The notes under the pieces were generated by a model. That model saw only the letters and a list, made by a program, of their open reading frames with translations. It made no database searches and was not told the DNA's origin. From Candidatus Cloacimonadota bacterium (GTDB lineage: Bacteria > Cloacimonadota > Cloacimonadia > Cloacimonadales > JAIOQZ01), in contig JAIOQZ010000039.1 in the NCBI GenBank assembly GCA_021108395.1, forward strand, positions 1 through 64,000: 64,000 nt of DNA, read 5' to 3'. Position numbers and translations under genes: made by a program. Positions 24,982-34,970 of the stretch are shown piece by piece. The first letter of the stretch is position 1, and each line of letters begins with the position of its first letter.

Positions 24982-27138
24982 ATGAAACAAACGCTGGGAC
25001 ATGGCGGCGCCGCTGCCCGTTCACTGCTCGACACCTACTCGACAGTGCTGTTCAGTGACCGCTGGACTGTTGGCCTGCTGGTGCTCGCCGCCACCATGAT
25101 CGACCCCTGGGTGGGCGTGTCAGGTTTGCTGGGCGCGACGTGGGCTGTTCTGCTGTCGCGTGTGCTTGGCTTCGACACCTGGGACGGGCGCACCGGCGTC
25201 TTTGCCTTCAACAGCATGCTCACCTGCCTGGGAGCGGGTTACTTCTTTCCTGCACCGCAGGCCGATGTGGCGATGTGGCTGGGACTGGTGGTGTTCGCCT
25301 CCACGCTGGCGATGCTGGCGTTCGTGGCGTTCAACGCGCTCAGTCTGCTCCATCTGCGGCTTCCCTCGATGAGCCTGGCGTTCTCGACCGTGGCGATTCT
25401 GTTGTCCTTTTTCGCGCTGGTGTTCGAGGGCTTCGAGCTGTTTGGCGGGCATCACGAACTGCTTGTCGTGTGGGAACCCAACATGCCGCACTTCTGGCTG
25501 TGGTATTTCAAGAGCCTGGGCAGCATCTTCTTCCAGACAGGCTTTGCGGCAGGGCTGCTGGTGGCGTTGGCGCTGGCGGTGGCCACACGGTTCGGTCTGC
25601 TGCTGTCGCTGGTGGGCTACGCGGTGAGCTATCTGTTCATCGACCAGATGGGAATGCTGGGCCTGTATGACATCAGCTACATCGGGCTGAACGGCATTCT
25701 GGTGGCGCTGGCCATCGGCGGAACCTTCCTGGTGCCGTCGCGCACAGCATTACTGCTGGCGGCGGTGGGCGCCCTCACGAGTGTCTTCATGACGCTGGCG
25801 CTGCAATCGATATTCTATCGCTACACGATACCACCCTACGCTTTTCCGTTCAATCTCACCGTGCTGCTGCTGGTGTTCGCCCTGGGGCAGCGGCTGCGCA
25901 ATCGCAGGCCCTACGTCGTTGACTATGGCGTTCGCAGCCCCGAGGAAAGCCTGCGCTACTTCCTGTCGCGCATCCTGCGGTTCTACCAAACGGGCGCGCC
26001 GCAGTTCTATCTGCCGTTCAAGGGCCGCTGGCGCGTGACGCAGGGCAACAACGGCGACATTACCCACAAGCTGCAATGGGCCTATGCCTGGGACTTCGAG
26101 GTGTTTGACGACGATGGAGCGAATTACCGCGGCAAGGTGGACAAACTGGACGACTATTACGCCTACCGCAAGCCCGTGCTGGCCTCGGCAGACGGCTGGG
26201 TGGCGCGGGTGGTGGACGGCATCGACGACAACCCCGTCGGCCAGATAAACACCCGCGAAAATTGGGGCAACCTGGTGGTTTTGCATCACGGTGGCGGCGT
26301 TTATTCGATGTACTGTCACCTGCGCCCGGGCAGCGTTCGTCCCAGAGAAGGCGACTGGGTGAGGCGTGGCGAGCGGCTGGGCGCAGTGGGCAACTCGGGG
26401 CGCTCGGCGGTGCCGCATCTGCACTTCAACGTGCAGCTCGGTCCAGAGCCTGGGTCGCCAACGCTCGAATCATATCTGGTAAACTATCGTAGCGAGGGCG
26501 AGCATGAGACTTTCACCGGCTTCGGCATCCCCGGCGAGAACGAGGAAGTGGCGCCGCTGGCGCGTGTGCGCAACCTTCAAGACCGCCTGCACCTCAAGGT
26601 GGAAGACACCAGCCGTTTCCGGGTGAACAGCGGCGGCCATGCGCACACCGAGCGCTGGGACACCCGCGTGGACTTGCTGGGCAACCTACAGGTTGTCTCC
26701 AACCGCCACTCACGGCTGTCGTTCAGCGTTTTCGACGGCATCTACAACACGCTGGGGTTCAGCGGAAACAGACGCAGCGCCTTGTGGGCGCTGGGCGCGC
26801 TGCTCACGCGGCAACCATTCGAGGAAGATCGCGGCCTGGCCTGGAGCGACGAACCGCCCTTTCGTATCTTTCTTCCGCGCTGGCAGGAAGAACTGCTGAT
26901 GCTGCTGCATCCGCTGCTCAAACCCCTGCGGCTCAAGGCTGTCTCGCACAGCCAGCGAGAGAAAAACCGCTGGCGAGTGTGCACAACCGTCGAGCTGCGC
27001 CTGTTTGGCCGACTGGTTCGTACCTGGGAAGGCTTTGTAGTTATCGAGCAGTTTGTCGGCGTGCGCTCGTTGGAACTGCGTCGCGGAGATCAAGTCATCG
27101 TGCAGGCAACAAGAATCGAAGAAGAGGAGACAACATGA
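24982..27138 (+). CDS. Urea transporter fused to M23 metallopeptidase domain
   Basis: The product has 718 residues. Residues about 15-320 form a polytopic domain of the urea transporter family, with about ten helices and the blocks VLFSDRWTVGLLVLAATMIDPWVG and FNSMLTCLGAGYF. A LytM/M23 domain follows (about 350-520). Its zinc ligands are visible: H in THKLQWAYAWDFEV, the D of WDF, and VPHLHFNV. The last about 200 residues are an unassigned domain with beta-strand character. It could move a small amide and cleave or sense peptidoglycan; how the parts work together is unknown. The start at 24982 has AAAGG ten bases before it; ATG 24949 is an alternative. The stop overlaps the next start. Confidence 0.82.
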   Translation: MKQTLGHGGAAARSLLDTYSTVLFSDRWTVGLLVLAATMIDPWVGVSGLLGATWAVLLSRVLGFDTWDGRTGVFAFNSMLTCLGAGYFFPAPQADVAMWLGLVVFASTLAMLAFVAFNALSLLHLRLPSMSLAFSTVAILLSFFALVFEGFELFGGHHELLVVWEPNMPHFWLWYFKSLGSIFFQTGFAAGLLVALALAVATRFGLLLSLVGYAVSYLFIDQMGMLGLYDISYIGLNGILVALAIGGTFLVPSRTALLLAAVGALTSVFMTLALQSIFYRYTIPPYAFPFNLTVLLLVFALGQRLRNRRPYVVDYGVRSPEESLRYFLSRILRFYQTGAPQFYLPFKGRWRVTQGNNGDITHKLQWAYAWDFEVFDDDGANYRGKVDKLDDYYAYRKPVLASADGWVARVVDGIDDNPVGQINTRENWGNLVVLHHGGGVYSMYCHLRPGSVRPREGDWVRRGERLGAVGNSGRSAVPHLHFNVQLGPEPGSPTLESYLVNYRSEGEHETFTGFGIPGENEEVAPLARVRNLQDRLHLKVEDTSRFRVNSGGHAHTERWDTRVDLLGNLQVVSNRHSRLSFSVFDGIYNTLGFSGNRRSALWALGALLTRQPFEEDRGLAWSDEPPFRIFLPRWQEELLMLLHPLLKPLRLKAVSHSQREKNRWRVCTTVELRLFGRLVRTWEGFVVIEQFVGVRSLELRRGDQVIVQATRIEEEETT

Positions 27139-27728
27139 AAACGACAATAGCAGTATTCATCATGCTGGCGGCAAGTGCGCTTGCCGCTCAGAACACTCTC
27201 GAACTGATGACCGAGTCATACGATTTCGAGACTATCTCGCGCTACGACGCGGCCATCCGCTCGATGCAGCAGCTTGTCGAGATAGAGCCGGACAACGCTT
27301 TTCATCACCTGCGGCTTGGCTGGCTATATTACGCCAGCGGACAATACGCCGCCGCCGAGCGTCACTATGCTCTGGCCGCCGACATCGAGCCGGTTCTCGA
27401 AGCGCTCGAAGGCCGCATGAATTCCGCCAGCGCCCAGCAAAAGTGGTCACAGGCCGTTGCCGCCGCCGACGAGGTGCTCAAGCGCTTCCCCAACCATTTC
27501 TACGCGCTCGCTTCCAAAGCATACGCCTTTTATATGCAAGGTGAATTCGAGCAGGCGGTGAGCTTCTATCGCAAAGCGCTCACCATCTACCCATACAACC
27601 TCGAAGCGATGGGCTACCTGTTGAGCGCTCAGATGCTGAACGGAGACACCCAGGGCGGGCAAAAGACCCTTGCAAAGCTGCAACCGCTCAGTCCGGCCAA
27701 TGCCTTTGTGCTTGAGTATGCGCAATAG
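27135..27728 (+). CDS. Exported TPR protein
   Basis: The product has 197 residues with a signal peptide (MKTTIAVFIMLAASALAAQ), so it is probably periplasmic. It contains about four TPR units, including AFHHLRLGWLYYASGQYAAAERHYALA and AFYMQGEFEQAVSFYRKALTIYP. The start overlaps the stop of the urea-transporter fusion by four bases, and the end overlaps the next gene by 11 bases, so this operon is translationally coupled. It probably scaffolds its envelope partners; the partners are inferred from context only. Confidence 0.75.
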   Translation: MKTTIAVFIMLAASALAAQNTLELMTESYDFETISRYDAAIRSMQQLVEIEPDNAFHHLRLGWLYYASGQYAAAERHYALAADIEPVLEALEGRMNSASAQQKWSQAVAAADEVLKRFPNHFYALASKAYAFYMQGEFEQAVSFYRKALTIYPYNLEAMGYLLSAQMLNGDTQGGQKTLAKLQPLSPANAFVLEYAQ

Positions 27729-28971
27729 CCTGACTTTGGCTCTCTTGCTGCTGATAAGCGTAGCGCTGGTGGCGGACGTGAGCGGGGAACTGGACGAAGC
27801 CGCCAGTCTGCTCACTACCGACCCTGAAGCCGCCGAGACTGCTTACCGCTCTCTGTTGACGCGCTATCCCTACCACGACAGCGCCTGGAGCGGCCTCGTC
27901 GAGGCGCTGCTGGCGCAGTCGCAACCGGAAGCGGCGCTGGCTGTAGCGCAAGACGGTCTACAGCAGCTTGGCGAACACCCGGGCCTGCTGCGACTGGCAG
28001 CGTGGTCGGCATTTCAATCCAACCGGTATCTGCTGTCGCTGCAACTATATAAGCGTCGAATCGAAGTGGCAGGCCCAACCGCCACAGACCTGGCAGGGCA
28101 GGGCTGGAATCTTGTGAAACTCGGTAGTTGGCATACGGCCCAACAGGAATTCCTGCACGCCGCCAGGCTGGACAGCGCCAGCGTTGCCGCGCAGAGCGGC
28201 CTCGCCGCCACTGCCTCGCCCTGGCGTTTGCTGCACCTCAAGCTGGGCTACGCCGCCATCGAGGGCGAGGGAACCGAAAACCCCTCGGCGTCGGCGCTGC
28301 TGCACTGGGGGGACTGGAAAGCCTACATCTATGGCGAGCGTTTTTCCAGCGACGACAACCGCGACGTGCTGGCGCTGGGTGTTTCACCCGCATGGGGCGA
28401 TTGGCGGCTTTGGCTCGAGTGGTACTACGCAGCCGGCGACAACCGATATGTCTTCCCAGGGCGCGTCTATTCACTGCACCTGTGGCATACGCTTTATATG
28501 GGCGCAGGGGCGCTCGACTCCGGTGTCGGCGGCAGCGGCTCCGACTGGGCGTATCACCAGACCTTGCAGATGGATGCAAGCCTCGCCTGGAATATGGATC
28601 GCTGGAACGTCGGCGCACAGGCCTTCTGGCTGGACGTTCGCTATCACCTCATCCATGAGGAAGACGATAACGACTATCCGTTCAGTTTCAAGTTGGACGA
28701 GGACTGCGATGGCTGGTATCTGCGGCTGCACGGCGAGGCCGCCGTCTGGAACGACATCATCTGGCTGGGCGTGGCCACTGAATGGGGCGAACGGGGCTAC
28801 CTGGTCCACCCCGGTGGTTATCTGGTTGACAACAGCGAGGCTGCGCACCGAGTGTTGGTTGCCCGGGCACGGCTGGCCTGGCAAAGCTGGCATCTGCTGG
28901 CCGGCGCCAAGTATGACAATAACGATAATACGCTTTGGTTCATCGAAACCGGTAGAACCATCAGATTATAG
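27718..28971 (+). CDS. Exported TPR plus outer-membrane beta-barrel protein
   Basis: The 417-residue product has a signal peptide (MRNSLTLALLLLISVALVA) and an N-terminal TPR segment (about residues 25-160, AAETAYRSLLTRYPYHDSAW). The second half is rich in aromatic alternating strands such as DWRLWLEWYYAAGDNRYVF and GWYLRLHGEAAVW, ending in TGRTIRL. This is typical of an outer-membrane barrel of the YaiO type. The start at 27718 lies in the end of the previous gene. No substrate can be named. Confidence 0.72.
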   Translation: MRNSLTLALLLLISVALVADVSGELDEAASLLTTDPEAAETAYRSLLTRYPYHDSAWSGLVEALLAQSQPEAALAVAQDGLQQLGEHPGLLRLAAWSAFQSNRYLLSLQLYKRRIEVAGPTATDLAGQGWNLVKLGSWHTAQQEFLHAARLDSASVAAQSGLAATASPWRLLHLKLGYAAIEGEGTENPSASALLHWGDWKAYIYGERFSSDDNRDVLALGVSPAWGDWRLWLEWYYAAGDNRYVFPGRVYSLHLWHTLYMGAGALDSGVGGSGSDWAYHQTLQMDASLAWNMDRWNVGAQAFWLDVRYHLIHEEDDNDYPFSFKLDEDCDGWYLRLHGEAAVWNDIIWLGVATEWGERGYLVHPGGYLVDNSEAAHRVLVARARLAWQSWHLLAGAKYDNNDNTLWFIETGRTIRL

Positions 28972-28978
28972 GAGAACG

Positions 28979-30154
28979 ATGATGGCACGATTGGCGCTGC
29001 TGTTTCTATTGCTGGCGGGCGGACTGGACGCCATACCGGCGTTGCGGCCACAGATGCCGCACAGGGGCGATGCCCCGTCGTCGGCCACCCGCGAAATGCG
29101 CTTGGACATATACTATTACAGCGAATACGTTTCGGATGACTGGCAGCAGCTTTTTCGCTATACATACGAGTGGGGCGATGACGGCCTGGTGCAGGCCCTT
29201 CAGGTTGACTCGCTGAATGCAAGCTGGCAGCCCAACTATCTCTACTCCTACGAGCATGACGCGCAGGGCTGCACATCAGAAATCCTGATGCAGACATGGG
29301 ATGGCGCCTGGGTAAATGACTGGCGCAACGACATCGCCCACAACACAGACGGCAACATCACCGAGAGCTTCACCCGCCAGTGGGTGGACGGCGGCTGGGT
29401 CGATTATTTGCAAAAGCTTTTCACCTACGTTGGCCTCGAACTGGTGAACGAAGAGTGGATTTACTACGACCGTCAGCCCGATTATCGTTGCGACTACATC
29501 TATGACGAGCAAGACCGCGTGATCGAGGAAACCTGGGAGGTGAACGACGGAAGCGGCTGGGAGAACGACTCCCGTGCGCTCTACACCTGGAATGATGACG
29601 GGCTGGCAACGGAAACCTGGCAGCTTTGGTCAGACGAGTGGACGCCAGATTCCCTCACGCTCTATGCTTACGACGACAACCAGTGGCTCCAGAGCATCGA
29701 GGTGGCCTACTGGGACAGCGACTCCGCCGACTGGGTGAGCGCCGAGTTATTTCTCTACGCATACGACGAGGACGGCTATTGCGAGACCTGCACAAAGCAC
29801 GACTGGAACGACGACCGTGACTGGATGCCGCAATGGCGCTACGAATACTTCTGGGAGCAATCCTCAGCCATCGCCGACGACACACAAGCGCCGCCCCCGG
29901 CGACGCTGCGGGCCTGGCCCAACCCCTTCAATCCGCGCACAGAGCTTCGCTTTACGCTGGCGCACCCCGGGCAAAATCGTCTGGACATCTATAACGTTCG
30001 CGACCAGCTTGTGGTCACGCTTGTCGATGAATTCCTCCAGGCCGGAGAACATACCGTCATCTGGGAAGCCGAAGGCTGCGCCAGCGGCGTCTATCTCATT
30101 CGATTACAAGGCGAAGGTGATTGCCAGAGCCAAAGGGTCATTCTGCTGAAGTAG
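28979..30154 (+). CDS. Secreted W/D-rich repeat protein with C-terminal sorting domain
   Basis: The product has 391 residues, a signal peptide (MMARLALLFLLLAGG), and five or six degenerate repeats of about 40 residues of the form YxYDxxG...W-D-x-W..N. These resemble the Trp-rich YD-like repeats common in secreted FCB proteins. The end carries WPNPFNPRTELRF and finishes RVILLK. Two ATG codons (28979, 28982) follow AGGAGAACG. It begins eight bases after the barrel-protein stop, so it is probably the fourth gene of that operon and may be its exported cargo. Confidence 0.8.
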   Translation: MMARLALLFLLLAGGLDAIPALRPQMPHRGDAPSSATREMRLDIYYYSEYVSDDWQQLFRYTYEWGDDGLVQALQVDSLNASWQPNYLYSYEHDAQGCTSEILMQTWDGAWVNDWRNDIAHNTDGNITESFTRQWVDGGWVDYLQKLFTYVGLELVNEEWIYYDRQPDYRCDYIYDEQDRVIEETWEVNDGSGWENDSRALYTWNDDGLATETWQLWSDEWTPDSLTLYAYDDNQWLQSIEVAYWDSDSADWVSAELFLYAYDEDGYCETCTKHDWNDDRDWMPQWRYEYFWEQSSAIADDTQAPPPATLRAWPNPFNPRTELRFTLAHPGQNRLDIYNVRDQLVVTLVDEFLQAGEHTVIWEAEGCASGVYLIRLQGEGDCQSQRVILLK

Positions 30155-30163
30155 GCAGGGCAT

Positions 30164-30712
30164 ATGAACAAGCTGCTTGTGCACATCTGTTGCGGGCCAT
30201 GCTTCATCGCGCCGCACACCATGCTGCGCGACGAAGGCGACTGGGACGTGACCGGCTACTGGTTCAATCCCAACATCCACCCGGTCACCGAGTACCAGCG
30301 TCGCCTCGACACGCTGCGAGAGTATGCCGCAGCCGAGGACGTACCACTCATCGAGCGAGACGACTACGCCCTCGACGAGTTCCTGCGCCAGGCCGCCTTC
30401 CGCGAGTCTGAGCGCTGCCGCATGTGCTACTATGACCGCTTGCGCGCCACGGCCATCGTCGCCAAACGGGGCAATTTCGACGCCTTTACCAGTACGCTGC
30501 TCTACAGCCGACACCAGGAGCACGAACTCATCCGCGCCATCGGCGAATCGCTGGCAGACGAGGTGGGCGTGCCGTTCTTCTACCGCGATTTCCGTCCGCT
30601 GTGGGGCGAAGGCATCCGGCTGTCGAAAGAGCGCGGCATGTATCGTCAGCCATACTGCGGCTGCATCTACAGCGAGCGCGACCGCTACCGTCCGCTAACG
30701 ACAAAGCGGTAA
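30164..30712 (+). CDS. queH: Epoxyqueuosine reductase QueH
   Basis: This enzyme performs the last step of queuosine tRNA modification, reducing epoxyqueuosine at tRNA position 34. It has 182 residues. Family motifs are present: HICCGPC near the N-terminus, CRMCYYDRL in the middle, and QPYCGCIYS at the end, which supply the ligands of the 4Fe-4S cluster and neighbouring metal site. It starts nine bases after the secreted-protein stop. No other queuosine genes are in the window. Confidence 0.92.
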   Translation: MNKLLVHICCGPCFIAPHTMLRDEGDWDVTGYWFNPNIHPVTEYQRRLDTLREYAAAEDVPLIERDDYALDEFLRQAAFRESERCRMCYYDRLRATAIVAKRGNFDAFTSTLLYSRHQEHELIRAIGESLADEVGVPFFYRDFRPLWGEGIRLSKERGMYRQPYCGCIYSERDRYRPLTTKR

Positions 30713-30715
30713 GAG

Positions 30716-30799
30716 CAGGGGCTCCGCCCCTGAACCCCACTCGCCTTTTGTAAAAGGCGAGACCGAAAACTTCTGGCGGATGTTGCGCATCCTGGGGAT
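30716..30799. repeat. Interspersed palindromic repeat, copy C
   Basis: CAGGGGC-TCC-GCCCCTG starts three bases after the queH stop. AACCCCAC, CTCGCCTTTTG/AAAAGGCGAG, and GACCGAAAACTTCTGGCGG follow, the last close to wording in copy A. It separates GC-rich queH from the AT-rich gene beyond. Confidence 0.78.
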
Positions 30800-30890
30800 A
30801 TTTGATAAACATGCTACAAGTAACGTATAAGCGCGCCGCCGAGTTAAAAGATAGGATAAGTGAACAATCGTTTTTTCAATATGCGGTTGT

Positions 30891-32315
30891 TTAATAATCC
30901 AATATCTTGTGCTTAAAGCCGATACGCAGCTTGCCATGTATGATTTCGCATGCTTTTTTCATCAATGCTTGTTCTTTTGTTTCATCTGCAACAACAAGAT
31001 ATTGATTTAGTATTTCCTTCCCTTTTTCTTCATCAATGAAGTAGCAAGTTATAAAACCTATTGAAAAAAGAATGTATCTTCTAGCATAATCCAATTCTAT
31101 TTCTTTCTCAAGAAAACCGATAATAGACTTTGCAAATTGAGTTTCCTCACTTCCCCTGTTACTGTATTTCAATTTGATATTTTCATAATATGTGATTGCA
31201 GAAACATGCTTACCAATAGTTAAAGACAGAAATGCCATATTGTAATAATAGGTTCTTCTCTCATTTGCATATGGATATAATTTCGAAGTATAATCAAATG
31301 CATCGTCAATGTTATTCAGATAGTACGATACCAAAGCAAGCTCTTTATGACAATGCTGCTTAGAATAACCGTACTTTAACGCCGCTTCCAATAGGAAATT
31401 GGCTTCATGAATTTTCTTTTCTGTATACAATTTATACATACTAAGATGAAAGCAAGAAGTGGCCAACAAACCCCTAAGTCTACCGGATTTAAACAAATTA
31501 ATTGGAAGTGATATTGATTTCTTCTTTTGATTAATAGTTATTTTCTTTTTCTTTGAAGGTATGTGTTTCTCTATATATGGAATCACTGCTTTCATAAGTG
31601 TTATAGCTTTATCAGTATGATGTATGTTAGTGCTCAATGTAATGGACAGAATTGTTAATACATGCTCCGCCAAACTAATCGCTACTTTATCAATGTCAAT
31701 CAGAGTGTTGCTCTCATGTATTAACCATTCCTCATGTTTTGTTAAAAGGAGTATATCATTTTTAAATATCTTCAGTAAGGGTGTATTTTCTTTTGGTTTT
31801 ATGTAAACATAAGTAAAAAAGGTGTCTTTCATGCTAAACACAACTCGATCTTCCAATTTATCTTTACATATTGTGCCATGGAAAATTAGTTCAATTTTTT
31901 TCTTGCATGCAAATTTTCCGGCTTGTTTATGAGTCTTAAAAATATCGTGACCAATTTCAAAAAACCTGAATTCCTTATATACTCCCAGTACTTGTAATTC
32001 TCTTTTTATCTTTCTGACTGATCTCATCAATATACGTTGTGTATCTGAATCGTTTGTTTCAATCGATATTGCAATCTTGATTTTCTTCGATGGTATTATT
32101 AGTCTTCCTGAAACGAATAACCAGATAATGAACAACATCAGTGTTGCACCAAGAATAACGAAACAAAGATATAATGGACTAATTGCTTGAAACTGATAAT
32201 TGAGGTAAAGGATAAACAGACTCATGAATACAATAGCTGTTCCTAAGCCATTCTTTAGCCTACGCTTAGTCCACATGAACGCAAGAAAGCCATGTATGTT
32301 GTGAATATCTTTCAA
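30891..32315 (-). CDS. AT-rich membrane protein with C-terminal helical repeats, unknown
   Basis: I do not recognise this 474-residue protein. Two adjacent hydrophobic helices near the N-terminus (about residues 25-45 and 48-72) anchor it. A mixed alpha/beta region (KKIKIAISIETNDSDTQRILMRSVRKI..FHGTICKDKL) follows, then TPR-like helices (HEANFLLEAALKYGYSKQHCHKELALVSYYL). Base composition and Lys/Ile codon use differ strongly from both neighbours, so it was probably acquired. The TTG start at 32315 is chosen because GAGGAGG lies just before it; a TTG 11 codons upstream is possible. The alpha/beta part before a helical-repeat domain resembles sensors of defence proteins, but that is only a guess. 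Confidence 0.6.
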   Translation of the reverse strand: MKDIHNIHGFLAFMWTKRRLKNGLGTAIVFMSLFILYLNYQFQAISPLYLCFVILGATLMLFIIWLFVSGRLIIPSKKIKIAISIETNDSDTQRILMRSVRKIKRELQVLGVYKEFRFFEIGHDIFKTHKQAGKFACKKKIELIFHGTICKDKLEDRVVFSMKDTFFTYVYIKPKENTPLLKIFKNDILLLTKHEEWLIHESNTLIDIDKVAISLAEHVLTILSITLSTNIHHTDKAITLMKAVIPYIEKHIPSKKKKITINQKKKSISLPINLFKSGRLRGLLATSCFHLSMYKLYTEKKIHEANFLLEAALKYGYSKQHCHKELALVSYYLNNIDDAFDYTSKLYPYANERRTYYYNMAFLSLTIGKHVSAITYYENIKLKYSNRGSEETQFAKSIIGFLEKEIELDYARRYILFSIGFITCYFIDEEKGKEILNQYLVVADETKEQALMKKACEIIHGKLRIGFKHKILDY

Positions 32316-32362
32316 AATATCCTCCTCGAAACTATAGTAAGATTGCAACGGCTCATGTCAAC

Positions 32363-32396
32363 AAAAAACCCGCCCCGAATCTCTTCGGGGCGGGTT
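32363..32396 (-). terminator. Strong terminator after groL
   Basis: An 11-pair perfect stem (CCCGCCCCGAA at 32369-32379, TTCGGGGCGGG at 32384-32394) with loop TCTC is followed on the minus strand by six T. Confidence 0.9.
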
Positions 32397-32420
32397 CGTT
32401 TATCGTGTTACTGTAGAGCC

Positions 32421-34088
<1,668 letters not shown>

Positions 34089-34112
34089 CTATCGGATTTA
34101 TTGTCTTGTTTG

Positions 34113-34141
34113 AATATAGTGCAACTTCCCGAATCAGGCAA
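34113..34141 (-). promoter_or_regulatory. Candidate promoter of groL (proximal)
   Basis: On the minus strand TTGCCT and TATATT are 17 bases apart, about 37 bases before the groL ATG. A TTGACA at 34202-34197 further upstream, overlapping the operator with its -10 position, is an alternative. Confidence 0.45.
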
Positions 34142-34149
34142 GCCACAAA

Positions 34150-34176
34150 TTAGCACTCATGTTTCTCGTTTGCTAA
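34150..34176 (-). promoter_or_regulatory. Degenerate CIRCE operator (HrcA site)
   Basis: The plus strand reads TTAGCACTC, nine bases, then GTTTGCTAA. The consensus is TTAGCACTC-N9-GAGTGCTAA, so one arm is perfect and the other matches in seven of nine positions (G, then TGCTAA). Its place upstream of groL supports repression by HrcA. Confidence 0.75.
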
Positions 34177-34336
34177 AAACATCATCTCCCTTTTCCTGTC
34201 AACGAAAAATTCGATTTTTGTGGTCAAAAATGGTGCGCCAGGCTACGCGCTCCTTCAATATACGCTCAACAACCCGCTCGGCTATGCTCGGCCACAGTAC
34301 TGTAGGGTGCGGCTCCATGCCGTCGGGGGTTTGTCG

Positions 34337-34780
34337 TCACTTGCCGTCCCAGTAGTAGCGCCCCTGAGCGACAAGCTCTTCCTGCTCGACAATCCAGGCG
34401 TCGAGGCCGATCTCGCGGATGCGGTCGTTATTGACTGGCGCTTCGGCGTAAATTTTGGCAAATTCATCGACAAGGGTGCAGGGGTAGTCGTCGCAGAAAG
34501 CGCAGACGAGTACGCCGCGTTCACGGGCGCAGACGCGAATTTTGCATTCGGGATTGCCGCATTCGCCCTGACACAGGGTGCAGGTTTCGTCCTGCTTCGC
34601 CAGTTTCTGCAAGATAGTCCAGAAGCGCTTGAAGCCCTCGTGGGCGTACTCACCCCATTCCCCATAGCCGGACTTTTCCATCGTGGCGAAGAGCGCGCGA
34701 GCCTGGGGCGGAATGGCGGCGATTATCGGGCAGAGCTTGCAGTAGAGTCCGCAATAGCAGACATAAGCCTTATTGTCCAT
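34337..34780 (-). CDS. DUF3795 cysteine-rich protein
   Basis: This 147-residue soluble protein has many cysteines: YCGLYCKLCP at the N-terminus, then CTLCQGECGNPECKIRVCAREKG-like spacing and CAFCDDYPC. This is the DUF3795 pattern, presumed to bind zinc or an iron-sulfur cluster; no reaction is established. It lies upstream of groL on the same strand, separated by 260 bases with groL's own promoter, so it is probably independent. Confidence 0.78.
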   Translation of the reverse strand: MDNKAYVCYCGLYCKLCPIIAAIPPQARALFATMEKSGYGEWGEYAHEGFKRFWTILQKLAKQDETCTLCQGECGNPECKIRVCARERGVLVCAFCDDYPCTLVDEFAKIYAEAPVNNDRIREIGLDAWIVEQEELVAQGRYYWDGK

Positions 34781-34912
34781 TGTGTGCCTCCTTGTTCAAG
34801 ATGGAAACATACTGGTCACTGTAAACCGATGGTCAAGGAAAAGTGTTGGCCGTCGCAGAAATTGTCGGGGCGACAACATAAATAACTTTACGAATTTGCT
34901 GTAACCATTCTG

Positions 34913-34940
34913 TTGGCTTTGAGGTCTTGTATTGTAGAAT
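34913..34940 (+). promoter_or_regulatory. Candidate promoter of the wbp-like operon
   Basis: TTGGCT and TAGAAT are separated by 16 bases, ending 30 bases before the start of the first sugar-nucleotide gene. Confidence 0.5.
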
Positions 34941-34970
34941 GCAATCTCAAATCACACTAAGGAATAACGT

